The notes under the pieces were generated by a model that searched no databases, had not been told where the DNA came from, and saw nothing but the letters and a program-made list of their open reading frames with translations. Both the position numbers and the translations under genes were made by a program. This document shows positions 56,636 to 64,000 of a stretch of 64,000 nt of DNA, in pieces. Every line of letters starts with the position of its first letter. Position 1 is the stretch's first letter. Source of the stretch: Streptomyces sp. NBC_01353 (lineage in GTDB: Bacteria > Actinomycetota > Actinomycetes > Streptomycetales > Streptomycetaceae); the NCBI RefSeq assembly GCF_036237275.1, contig NZ_CP108352.1, positions 1,612,001-1,676,000 of the forward strand. The letters run 5' to 3'.

Positions 56636-57511
56636 GTGTACGACCCCTCACAGCTCCGGACCTTTCTCGCGGTCGCCCAGACGCTGAGCTTCACGCAGGC
56701 CGCGCGCCGGCTCGGCGTGCGTCAGTCGACCGTGAGCCAGCACGTTCGGCGCCTGGAGGAGGCGACCGGGCGTCCGCTCTTCACCCGGGACACCCACAGC
56801 GTGGAGTTGACGGAGGACGGCGAGGCGATGCTCGGCTTCGCCCGGACCATCCTTCAGGCCCATGAGCGGGCCGCGGCCTTCTTCACCGGGACCCGGCTGC
56901 GGGGGCGGCTGCGCTTCGGCGCCTCGGAGGACTTCGTCGTGACCCGGCTGCCCGAGATCCTGGAGTCCTTTCGGCGCGAGCACCCCGAGGTGGATCTGGA
57001 GCTGACGGTCGAGCTGTCGGGGACGTTGAACGCCCGGCTCGAGGCGGGGCGCCTCGATCTCATTCTCGCCAAGCGGCGCGCCGAGGAGAGCGGGGGCGAG
57101 CTGGTCTGGCAGGACTCGCTGATCTGGATCGGCTCCCCGCGGCTGCGGCTCGACCCGGACCGGCCTGTTCCGCTGATCGTCTTCCCGCCGCCCGGGATCA
57201 CCCGCTCCCGGGCCCTCGAAGCTCTGGAGGCGCACGGTCGGGCGTGGCGGATCGCCTGTACGAGCAGCAGCCTGAGCGCGAACATCGCGGCGGCCCGCGC
57301 CGGGCTCGGCGTCATGGCTCACACGCGTGGCCTGGTTCCGCCCGGCCTGACCCGGCTCCCGGCCCGGGCGGACCTGCCGGAGCTGGGCGATGTCGACTTC
57401 GTCCTGCGCAAGGGCCGGCGGCGCGGGCCGTCCCAGGAGGCGGCCGACGCCCTGGCCGCGGCGATCCTGGCGGGCGGCGACCGCCTGCACCGGCCGCATC
57501 CGCCGAGCTGA
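56636..57511 (+). CDS. LysR-family transcriptional regulator
   Basis: 291 residues. N-terminal helix-turn-helix: LRTFLAVAQTLSFTQAARRL followed by GVRQSTVSQHVRRLEEATGR (about residues 7-48), a standard LysR signature. The C-terminal substrate-binding domain has RLRFGASEDFVVTRLPEIL and ends with a short disordered tail. It is divergent from the BASS transporter and probably controls it. The GTG start is supported by a leaderless -10 box. Confidence 0.9.
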   Translation: MYDPSQLRTFLAVAQTLSFTQAARRLGVRQSTVSQHVRRLEEATGRPLFTRDTHSVELTEDGEAMLGFARTILQAHERAAAFFTGTRLRGRLRFGASEDFVVTRLPEILESFRREHPEVDLELTVELSGTLNARLEAGRLDLILAKRRAEESGGELVWQDSLIWIGSPRLRLDPDRPVPLIVFPPPGITRSRALEALEAHGRAWRIACTSSSLSANIAAARAGLGVMAHTRGLVPPGLTRLPARADLPELGDVDFVLRKGRRRGPSQEAADALAAAILAGGDRLHRPHPPS

Positions 57512-57823
57512 CGACGTACGGGAGTGGTCCTCCTCGCCGGCGTGGTCTTCAGGCACTGGGACGGATCCGTACGGCTCCGCCCCGGCCTTCCGCCGGGATC
57601 GTGAGCGGCCGGTACAGATTCCGTGGAGATTCGGGCCCACCCTGCTTACTCCCCAGTCAGTAACCCACCCCGGTCGCCCGCCGCTTACCCGCTGCCCCTC
57701 CCCCTGACCTGTAAGAACACCCAATGTCCCGGCTTGGTGAAGGCCCTCCCGCCTGCCAGTCGGGTGGGGTACCGTCACCCGCGCCGTACGGAGAGCGACA
57801 ACGAGCGGGCGAGGAGCAGGTCA
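57512..57823. other. 312-base intergenic region upstream of the acyl-CoA ligase
   Basis: No gene is seen. It holds an inverted repeat TTACT-N8-AGTAA (57646-57663) and ends with GAGGAG just before the ligase's TTG start. A GTACCGT stretch near 57770 might be a -10 but has no matching -35. The lysR transcript must also end here; no strong hairpin was found. Confidence 0.5.
57646..57663. promoter_or_regulatory. Inverted repeat, candidate TetR-type operator
   Basis: TTACT, eight bases, AGTAA. It lies about 160 bases before the acyl-CoA ligase start. The form is like operators of TetR-family fatty-acid regulators, but no such regulator gene is in the window. Confidence 0.4.
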
Positions 57824-59653
57824 TTGCGCGAGTTCACCGTGCCGCCCGTCGAGGCGGCGCCTCAGGTCGGCGGTCTGGCGGACGCCGTGTTCGATCACGC
57901 CGAGCGGACGCCGGACCGGGTCACGTTCGGGCGCAAGGACGCCGCGGGGCAGTGGCAGGACGTGACGGCGGCGCAGTTCCGGGACGAGGTGCTCGCCCTC
58001 GCGAAGGGGCTGATCGCGCACGGTGTACGGTTCGGCGACCGGGTCGCCATCATGGCCAGGACCCGTTACGAGTGGACCCTGTTCGACTTCGCGCTGTGGA
58101 TGCTGGGCGCGCAGTCGGTGCCGATCTACCCCACGTCCTCCGCCGAGCAGGTCTACTGGATGCTGCACGACGCCGAGGTCACCGCCTGCGTCGTGGAGCA
58201 CGAGGACCACGCCATGACGATCGGTTCGGTGATCGACCGGCTGCCGCGGCTCCAGCGGCTGTGGCAGCTGGACGCGGGTGAGGGTGCGGTCGCCGAGCTG
58301 GTCGCGGCCGGCGCGGAGATCGACGAGGACATCGTGCAGCGGCACCGGCGGGCGGTGACGCCCGAGTCCGTGGCGACGATCATCTACACCTCGGGCACCA
58401 CGGGCCGCCCCAAGGGCTGCATCATCACGCACTCCAACTTCATGTTCGAGACGGACATGCTGGTCGGCCGCTGGGAGCCGGTCTTCCATTCCAAGCCGGG
58501 CGACGAGGCCACGACCCTGCTCTTCCTCCCGCTCGCCCATGTCTTCGGGCGGATGGTGGAGGTCGCGGCGGTACAGAGCGGGGTGAAGCTGGGCCACCAG
58601 CCGGTGCTCGCGGCGTCCGCGCTGCTGCCCGACCTCGCCGCGTTCCGGCCGTCGTTCATCCTGGCCGTGCCCTACGTCTTCGAGAAGGTCTTCCACGCGG
58701 CCCGCCGCAAGGCGGAGAGCGAGGGGAAGCTGGGCCCTTTCGACAAGGCCGTGGACGTGGCGGTCAAGTACGCCGAGGCGATGGAGCAGAAGGCGTTCGG
58801 GCTCGGCCCCGGCCCGTCGGCGGGGCTGCGGATGCAGCACCAGTTCTTCGAGAAGGTGGTGTACGGGAAGGTCCGCGACGCGATGGGCGGGCGGGTCCGG
58901 CACGCGATGTCGGGCGGCTCGGGCATGGACCGGCGGCTCGGGCTCTTCTTCGAGGGTGCGGGGGTGACGGTGTTCGAGGGGTACGGCCTGACCGAGTCCT
59001 CGGCGGCCGCGACCGCGAATCCGCCGGAGCGCACCAAGTACGGGACGGTGGGGCAGCCGGTCCCGGGCACGACGGTGCACATCGCGGAAGACGGGGAGGT
59101 GTGGCTGCACGGCGGCCAGATCTTCTCCGGGTACCTCAACAATCCGCAGGCCACCTCCGCCGTCCTCAACGACGGATGGCTGGCCACCGGGGATCTGGGG
59201 ATGCTCGACAAGGAGGGCTATCTGACGATCACCGGGCGGAAGAAGGAGATCCTGGTGACCTCGGGCGGCAAGAGCGTGTCGCCGGCCGGTCTCGAGGAGC
59301 GGGTGCGGTCGCATCCGCTGATCGCGCAGTGCATCGTGGTGGGCAACGACCGGCCGTACATCGCCGCCCTGGTGACGATGGATCAGGAGGCGGTGGAGCA
59401 CTGGCTGGCAATGCAGGGGCGGCCGCCGATGCCGCCGGCCGAGTTGGTGCGCGACCCGAGCCTGGAGACCGAGATCCGGCGGGCCGTGGTGGCGGCCAAC
59501 ACGCTGGTCTCGCAGGCCGAGTCCATCCGGACCTTCCGGATACTGGCGCACCCGTTCAGCGAGGAGCACGGGCTGCTCACACCCTCCCTCAAGCTGAAGC
59601 GCAAGGCGATCGAGAAGGTGTACGCGACGGAGGTCGAGGCGCTGTACGGCTGA
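57824..59653 (+). CDS. Long-chain fatty-acid-CoA ligase (AMP-forming)
   Basis: 609 residues from the TTG at 57824, with GAGGAGCAGG upstream; I recall Streptomyces homologues starting at the same LREFTVPP. ANL-superfamily motifs: P-loop IIYTSGTTGRPKGC (about residue 186), YGLTESSAAAT (about 387), the hinge region DGWLATGDLGMLD (about 453) and the catalytic-lysine region LTPSLKLKRKAIEKVY near the C-terminus. It activates fatty acids to acyl-CoA with ATP. No beta-oxidation genes are adjacent. Confidence 0.9.
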   Translation: MREFTVPPVEAAPQVGGLADAVFDHAERTPDRVTFGRKDAAGQWQDVTAAQFRDEVLALAKGLIAHGVRFGDRVAIMARTRYEWTLFDFALWMLGAQSVPIYPTSSAEQVYWMLHDAEVTACVVEHEDHAMTIGSVIDRLPRLQRLWQLDAGEGAVAELVAAGAEIDEDIVQRHRRAVTPESVATIIYTSGTTGRPKGCIITHSNFMFETDMLVGRWEPVFHSKPGDEATTLLFLPLAHVFGRMVEVAAVQSGVKLGHQPVLAASALLPDLAAFRPSFILAVPYVFEKVFHAARRKAESEGKLGPFDKAVDVAVKYAEAMEQKAFGLGPGPSAGLRMQHQFFEKVVYGKVRDAMGGRVRHAMSGGSGMDRRLGLFFEGAGVTVFEGYGLTESSAAATANPPERTKYGTVGQPVPGTTVHIAEDGEVWLHGGQIFSGYLNNPQATSAVLNDGWLATGDLGMLDKEGYLTITGRKKEILVTSGGKSVSPAGLEERVRSHPLIAQCIVVGNDRPYIAALVTMDQEAVEHWLAMQGRPPMPPAELVRDPSLETEIRRAVVAANTLVSQAESIRTFRILAHPFSEEHGLLTPSLKLKRKAIEKVYATEVEALYG

Positions 59654-59713
59654 TCGCGGCGCACGGACCCGGCGACTGTCCTGCCCGTGCCAAACCTTGC
59701 TGACGCATCATCA

Positions 59714-59747
59714 ATTGACGGTGCATCAGTTATTGACGGTTCATCAG
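59714..59747. repeat. Direct repeats upstream of the branched-chain-type ABC binding protein
   Basis: ATTGACGGTGCATCAG (59714-59729) and ATTGACGGTTCATCAG (59732-59747), period 18 bases, preceded by CATCATCA. The period puts the copies on nearly the same helix face, so a regulator-binding array is likely. It is 42 to 75 bases before the GTG at 59789. TTGACGG could also act as a -35 element. Confidence 0.6.
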
Positions 59748-59788
59748 CATGGTCACAGAATGCGGTCACCCCGACGGAGGGATCGCCC

Positions 59789-61039
59789 GTGCCTCGACCG
59801 TTGCGTACCATCGCCGCCGCCTTCGCCCTGCTTCTCGTCACCGCCTGCAACTCCGCTTCCAGCGGCGGGAGTACGGCCACGTCCTCCGCACGCGGAGTCA
59901 CCGCCGACACGATCAAGGTCGGCGGCATCGTCTCCATGACCACCGCGAGCGGCTACTCCAAGAAGGACACCGACCTCGGCGCCAAGGCGCGCTACGACCG
60001 GGCCAACGCCGAGGGCGGTGTCAACGGGCGCAGGATCGACTATCTGGGCGCCGAGGACGACGGCCAGGACCCGGCCAGGAACCTGGCGGCGGCCCGCAAG
60101 CTCGTCCAGCAGGACAAGGTGTTCGCCGTCTCCCCCATGAGCTCGGTCACCTTCGCCGGAGCGGACTTCCTCAACGGCCAGAAGGTGCCCACCGTGGGCT
60201 GGGGCACGCTCCCCTCGTTCTGCGGTCCGGCGCACATCTACGGCTTCAACGGCTGCCTCGTCCCGACCCCGGGCGGCACCCTCAACCAGACCTGGCCCGA
60301 GGGGCTCGCCACCGTCCTCGGCGGGGCGCGCGGCAAGTCGGTGGCGCTGATCGCCGGCGACAACGACGCCGGCAAGTTCGGCATCCGTACCTTCACCCAG
60401 GGTTTCAAGGCGGCAGGCTTCCAGGTCTCGTACGCCAAGGCCGCGGTGCCCGCGACCTCGATGCCCAGCGACTGGTCCGCGTACACGAAGGAGATCCTCC
60501 GCTCGGGCCCCGGCGGCGGCGCGCCCGACGCCGTCGTCTCCGTGATGCAGACCCCGTACAACATCGGTCTGTTCACCGCGCTCAAGCGGTCCGGCTACAA
60601 GGGTGTCATCTCCGACCCGACCGACTACGACCCCGGGCTGCTCGCGAAGGACGCGACACGGCAGGCGCTCGACGGGGTGCACGTACTGCTGCAGTTCCAG
60701 CCGTTCGAGGCGGACAGCCCCGCGATGCGCCAGTTCAAGGAGGACATCGAGAAGGCCTCGGGCGGGAAGGCCGTTCCGCTCAACATGCACATGCTGACCG
60801 GCTACATGAGCGCCGATCTCTTCCTCTCGATCGCCGCGAAGGCCGGAAAGGACCTGACCGTGGAGTCCTTCCAGAAGGCCGCAGCCGGCTTCTCCGACAC
60901 CGGAACGCTGGTGGGCGACCGGGCCGAGCCCAAGGGGCAGAAGGAGAGCTTCGGCTGCGGGGCGCTCGTCCGGCTGAAGAACGGACGCTACGAGGTGGCC
61001 GTGCCGTTCAAGTGCTACCCGCCGATCCCCTTCGGCTAG
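59789..61039 (+). CDS. Branched-chain amino-acid-type ABC transporter substrate-binding lipoprotein
   Basis: 416 residues from the GTG at 59789 (GGAGGG eight bases upstream). Lipoprotein signal IAAAFALLLVTAC, Cys about residue 20. Periplasmic-binding fold type I (LivJ-like): VTADTIKVGGIVSM, GRRIDYLGAEDDGQDP, VPTVGWG, VALIAGDNDAGKFG and a late YMSADLFLSI. Such proteins bind amino acids, but also amides, urea or small acids; the ligand here is unknown. It is followed ten bases later by the fused permease-ATPase gene. Confidence 0.88.
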   Translation: MPRPLRTIAAAFALLLVTACNSASSGGSTATSSARGVTADTIKVGGIVSMTTASGYSKKDTDLGAKARYDRANAEGGVNGRRIDYLGAEDDGQDPARNLAAARKLVQQDKVFAVSPMSSVTFAGADFLNGQKVPTVGWGTLPSFCGPAHIYGFNGCLVPTPGGTLNQTWPEGLATVLGGARGKSVALIAGDNDAGKFGIRTFTQGFKAAGFQVSYAKAAVPATSMPSDWSAYTKEILRSGPGGGAPDAVVSVMQTPYNIGLFTALKRSGYKGVISDPTDYDPGLLAKDATRQALDGVHVLLQFQPFEADSPAMRQFKEDIEKASGGKAVPLNMHMLTGYMSADLFLSIAAKAGKDLTVESFQKAAAGFSDTGTLVGDRAEPKGQKESFGCGALVRLKNGRYEVAVPFKCYPPIPFG

Positions 61040-61048
61040 GGCGTCGCC

Positions 61049-64000
61049 GTGGGTGACCTGCTGGGCTTCGTGCTGAGCGGTCTGGTCTCGGGCGCGCTGT
61101 ACGCGCTGCTCGCGACCGGGCTCGTGCTGTCGTACTCCGCCTCCGGACTCTTCAACTTCGCGCACGGCGCCACCGCCTATCTGTGCGCGCTGGCCTTCTA
61201 CGAGCTCCACTCCGGCTTCGGCTGGCCCGCCGTACCGACGGCGCTGCTGCTCGTGTGCGTCGTCGCGCCCGCACTGGGCTGGGGACTGGACCGGCTGATG
61301 TTCCGGAAGCTGGCCCGGGTCGGCGAGACGGCGCAGATCGTGGCCACGATCGGTCTGCTGGTCGCGCTGCCGGCGGCCGGTCTTTGGGTGGTCGAGCTCC
61401 TGGAGCGGGTCGGCGCCCCGGTCCAGCCCGCCGAGAACCAGTTCGGGCTGCCCGGTGTCGGCCCGAGCCCTGCGGTGTCCTGGCAGCCCCTCGACGGTGT
61501 CGGCGTCGACTCGAACCAGCTGATCACCTGGATCGCGGCGGCGCTCGTGGCGGCCGGGCTGTGGGTGCTGATGCGGCACACCCGGCTCGGGCTCCAGCTG
61601 CGGGCGGCCGTCGACAACCGCTCGCTGACGGAGCTGCGGGGCATCAGCGCGGACCGGCTGTCCTCGATCGCGTGGATGTTGTCGTCGGGTCTCGCGGGCC
61701 TCGCCGGGGTCCTCGCGACCCCGCTCCTCGGCCTCTCCGCCCACGACTACACGCTGTTCCTGTTCGTCTCCGCGACCGCAGCGGTGCTCGGGCGCTTCGT
61801 GTCGGTGCCGCTCGCGTTCGCGGGCGGGCTCGGGCTCGGGGTGCTGCAGAACCTGGTGGCCGGGTACGCGTCGTTCGCGGAGGACATCACCGGCTTCCGT
61901 ACTGCGGTGCCGTTCCTGATCCTCTTCGGCGGCCTCGTCGTCCTGGCGCGGCGCCGGCGTGCGGCGGGCACCGCCGCCGCCGATCCGCCGCCGGTCGACT
62001 ATCTCGCCGGGAAGGGCTGGGGCCGCCGGTGGGGCGTGTGGGCCGTCGCCGGCGGGCTGCTCGCCACGGCGTTCTACACGGTGACCACGCCGTTCTGGAG
62101 CGGGATCCTGGCGCAGGGCCTCGCGATCGGGCTGGTCTTCATGTCCTTCACGGTGGTCACGGGCCTCGGTGCGATGGTGTCGCTCGCCCAGGCGACGTTC
62201 GTGACGGGCGCGGCGCTGGTGGCGGGGCTGCTGATGAGCCGCGGCTGGCCCTTTGTGGCCGCGGCGGCGGTCGGCACGGTCGCGGCGGCGCTGCTCGGCG
62301 CGGTGGTGGCGCTGCCCGCGCTGCGGCTCGGGGGCCGGTCGCTGGCGCTGGCCACGCTGGCCCTCGCGTTCCTGGCGGACCAGGTGCTGTTCCAGGTGGG
62401 GTGGTTGCGGAACGGGGACACGGGCTGGGAGATCCCGCGCCCCGTCCTCGGCCCGGTGGACCTCGGTGACGACCGGGCGCTGGGGGTCGCTCTGGTGCTG
62501 CTGTGCGCGGCGGTCGTGTGGCTGCTGACCTGGCTGCGCGGCTCCCGGTGGGGCCGGGCGGTCCTGGCGGTCCGCTCGGCGCCGGAGGCCGCGTCGGCGT
62601 CGGGGGTGTCGGTGGTACGGACGAAGCTCCTGGTCTTCACGGTGTCGGCGGCCCTCGCCGGCTTCGGGGGCGTGCTGTACGCCTCGTACAACACCCGGAT
62701 CACGGCGACGGACTTCACGGCGATGACCGGTCTGGTGTGGCTGGCGGTGGTGGTCGCGGCGGGGGTCCGGCGGCCGCAGTTCGCGGTGGTGGCCGGGCTG
62801 GTCTTCGCGGTGGTCCCCCATCTGATGGCGACGTACGTGACGGAGTCCGCGCACCTGCCGGTGATCCTCTTCGGTCTGGCGGGCCTGGCTCTCGCGAACG
62901 ACCCGGACGGGTACTGCGCGGCGTGGCCGTCCCGGCGGGCGGCGCGGGGGCTCAGGCCGGGAGCCGTTCCCCCACCCCGCCCGTTCCCGAAACGGGGGGC
63001 GAGCCCCCGGGCCCCGGAGGGCGGCGGCTTCGCGCCGGGTGGCGCGTCCGCCGGGCCGGTCGGGACCACGTCACGAGGCGCGGGCGCCACGCGGGCCGAT
63101 CACCGGCCGGACGAGGCGCCGGCAGACGTGCCTGTCGCCGGTGGCGCCGGCTTCGCGTCACGAGGCGCGGTCGGCGCCGCCGCGCAGAAGGTCGCCGACC
63201 CGCCCCCGTCGCGCGCGGGGTGGACGGCGGGGCCGTACGTCCACGCCGCCGGGGGTACGGGCCCAGGAAGGGCCGACGGCCTCGGCGAGGCACTGAGGGA
63301 AGGCGCCGCGCTCGAATTGCGCGGCATCCACGCGGGCTACGGCGGCGCGGCCGTGCTGCACGGGGTGGATCTCGGGGTGCGCGCCGGGGAGACGCTGGTG
63401 CTGCTCGGACCGAACGGGGCCGGGAAGTCGACCCTGTGCCGGGTGGCCGCGGGGCTCCTGCGGCCCGCCGAAGGGCATGTTCACGTACGAGGGGAGGACG
63501 CCGACCGGGACACGGCGGTCGCACGGGCCCGGCGTGGGGTGCGGCTCGCACCCGAGGGGCGGGGGATCTTCGCCGGGCTCTCCATCGAGGAGAACCTGGC
63601 CCTCCAGCTACCCGCGCCCGAGGACCGCGACGCCGTGTACGCGCGCTTCCCCGCACTCGCCGCCCGACGCTCCGTCGCCGCCGGCTCCCTGTCCGGCGGC
63701 GAGCAGCAGCTCCTCGCGCTCGCCCCGCTCCTCCACCGCCCGCCCGCCGTCCTCGTCGCCGACGAACCCTCCCTCGGGCTCGCGCCCCGCCTCGTGGACG
63801 AGGTCTTCCGTCTCCTCACCGAGCTGCGGGCGAGCGGCACGGCGCTGCTCCTGGTCGAGGAGAAGGCGGCCGAGGTGCTCGGTATCGCCGACACCGTCGC
63901 GTATCTCTCGCAGGGCGGGATCGCCTGGTACGGGCCGCGCTCCGAGGTGGACACGGACCGGCTCGCCGACGCGTATCTGGGAACGGGGGTCCGCCGATGA
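61049..64000 (+). CDS. Fused LivH-LivM-LivF-type ABC transporter (two permeases and one ATPase in one chain)
   Basis: 983 residues from a GTG; the stop codon is the last three bases of the window. Residues 1-300: LivH-like permease (LSGLVSGALYALLATGLVL). About 330-625: LivM-like permease (FMSFTVVTGLGAMVSLAQ, ALATLALAFLADQV). About 630-755: disordered linker rich in Ala, Gly, Pro and Arg. About 756-983: ABC ATPase with Walker A LGPNGAGKST, LSGGEQQLLAL, Walker B VLVADEPSLGLAP; EGRGIFAGLSIEENL marks it as LivF-like. The linker DNA contains an intergenic-type repeat (62967-63017). The usual LivG ATPase is not fused; it may follow outside the window. Confidence 0.85.
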   Translation: MGDLLGFVLSGLVSGALYALLATGLVLSYSASGLFNFAHGATAYLCALAFYELHSGFGWPAVPTALLLVCVVAPALGWGLDRLMFRKLARVGETAQIVATIGLLVALPAAGLWVVELLERVGAPVQPAENQFGLPGVGPSPAVSWQPLDGVGVDSNQLITWIAAALVAAGLWVLMRHTRLGLQLRAAVDNRSLTELRGISADRLSSIAWMLSSGLAGLAGVLATPLLGLSAHDYTLFLFVSATAAVLGRFVSVPLAFAGGLGLGVLQNLVAGYASFAEDITGFRTAVPFLILFGGLVVLARRRRAAGTAAADPPPVDYLAGKGWGRRWGVWAVAGGLLATAFYTVTTPFWSGILAQGLAIGLVFMSFTVVTGLGAMVSLAQATFVTGAALVAGLLMSRGWPFVAAAAVGTVAAALLGAVVALPALRLGGRSLALATLALAFLADQVLFQVGWLRNGDTGWEIPRPVLGPVDLGDDRALGVALVLLCAAVVWLLTWLRGSRWGRAVLAVRSAPEAASASGVSVVRTKLLVFTVSAALAGFGGVLYASYNTRITATDFTAMTGLVWLAVVVAAGVRRPQFAVVAGLVFAVVPHLMATYVTESAHLPVILFGLAGLALANDPDGYCAAWPSRRAARGLRPGAVPPPRPFPKRGASPRAPEGGGFAPGGASAGPVGTTSRGAGATRADHRPDEAPADVPVAGGAGFASRGAVGAAAQKVADPPPSRAGWTAGPYVHAAGGTGPGRADGLGEALREGAALELRGIHAGYGGAAVLHGVDLGVRAGETLVLLGPNGAGKSTLCRVAAGLLRPAEGHVHVRGEDADRDTAVARARRGVRLAPEGRGIFAGLSIEENLALQLPAPEDRDAVYARFPALAARRSVAAGSLSGGEQQLLALAPLLHRPPAVLVADEPSLGLAPRLVDEVFRLLTELRASGTALLLVEEKAAEVLGIADTVAYLSQGGIAWYGPRSEVDTDRLADAYLGTGVRR
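62967..63017. repeat. Streptomyces-type intergenic repeat in the linker of the Liv fusion gene
   Basis: TTCCCCCACCCCGCCCGTTC, then CCGAAACGGGGGGC and a hairpin GGGGGC-GA-GCCCCC (62995-63008), ending CCCGGGCCCC. It resembles repeats usually found between or after Streptomyces genes, where they may act as terminators. Here it is read through in frame. Confidence 0.65.

Noticed and set aside
59753-62854. A 1,033-codon open frame on the minus strand, opposite the Liv-type ABC genes
   Set aside because: The product is a low-complexity Arg/Gly/His/Glu string with no domain; it is the antisense shadow of two clearly real transport genes in very GC-rich DNA.
61049-64000. Splitting the Liv fusion into separate genes at the linker
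   Set aside because: The reading frame is open without interruption from 61049 to 64000, and no in-frame stop or convincing ribosome site is seen in the linker; I kept one gene and recorded the doubt.

Overview
The window is 64 kb of very GC-rich actinobacterial DNA, almost certainly from Streptomyces or a close relative. The signs are the codon bias (G/C in third positions), many GTG and TTG starts, leaderless promoters, an HTH(DUF5753)/DUF397/RsbW-like ATPase block, a class F sortase, an ECF41 sigma factor with DoxX, and short palindromic repeats of the kind scattered through Streptomyces intergenic DNA.

Layout. 0-12.3 kb is mixed chromosomal content: transporter tail, UPF0225/YchJ protein, Tat-exported FAD amine-oxidase-fold protein, a divergent leaderless glyoxalase/GH4 pair, a secreted M64 peptidase, a DUF574 methyltransferase, the WhiJ-like regulatory block, a second methyltransferase, tRNA-Leu(GAG) and a DUF2254 membrane protein. 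12.3-22.9 kb is an oxalate-utilisation locus: sucCD-like ligase plus aldehyde dehydrogenase on the minus strand, diverging from an oxalyl-CoA decarboxylase candidate, a clear formyl-CoA:oxalate CoA-transferase (frc), an ADP-forming acyl-CoA synthetase and an OxlT-family transporter. 22.9-31.0 kb, minus strand, is a variant ebo cluster (EboA, TatD-like EboB, UbiA EboC, EboE, phosphodiesterase EboF) plus TIM-barrel isomerases, in which the usual EboD sugar-phosphate cyclase is missing and an inositol-phosphate synthase is present. 31.0-42.3 kb is a sugar module: a huge secreted dehydrogenase/ThuA/DUF1080 fusion, a TIM-barrel epimerase, a Gfo/Idh/MocA dehydrogenase, a ribose-type ABC transporter and a ROK regulator. 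42.4-43.9 kb is a class F sortase with a repeat-rich surface protein. 44.1-52.8 kb is the second half of the oxalate/formate system: a GntR regulator, a KAS III-like gene, a PanE-like reductase, a split formate dehydrogenase and fdhD. 52.9-57.5 kb has an ECF41 sigma factor/DoxX pair, an isochorismatase-fold protein with a ferredoxin, and a BASS transporter with a LysR regulator. 57.8-64 kb has a fatty-acyl-CoA ligase and a branched-chain amino-acid-type ABC system whose two permeases and ATPase are one polypeptide.

How it fits together. The two oxalate loci, about 22 kb apart, together can encode import of oxalate, CoA transfer, decarboxylation to formyl-CoA, formate oxidation to CO2 with NADH, and possibly reduction of oxalyl-CoA to glyoxylate by the PanE-like protein. 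A related GTC-containing operator occurs in front of oxc, panE-fdh and gntR, suggesting one GntR regulon. The most unusual structure is the formate dehydrogenase: its catalytic subunit is cut into two genes that lie in reversed order at opposite ends of the operon. Two of the multidomain fusions in the window (NuoE-NuoF-type and LivH-LivM-LivF-type) have junctions partly made of sequence that resembles Streptomyces intergenic repeats.

All assignments come from reading the sequence; no database search was run.
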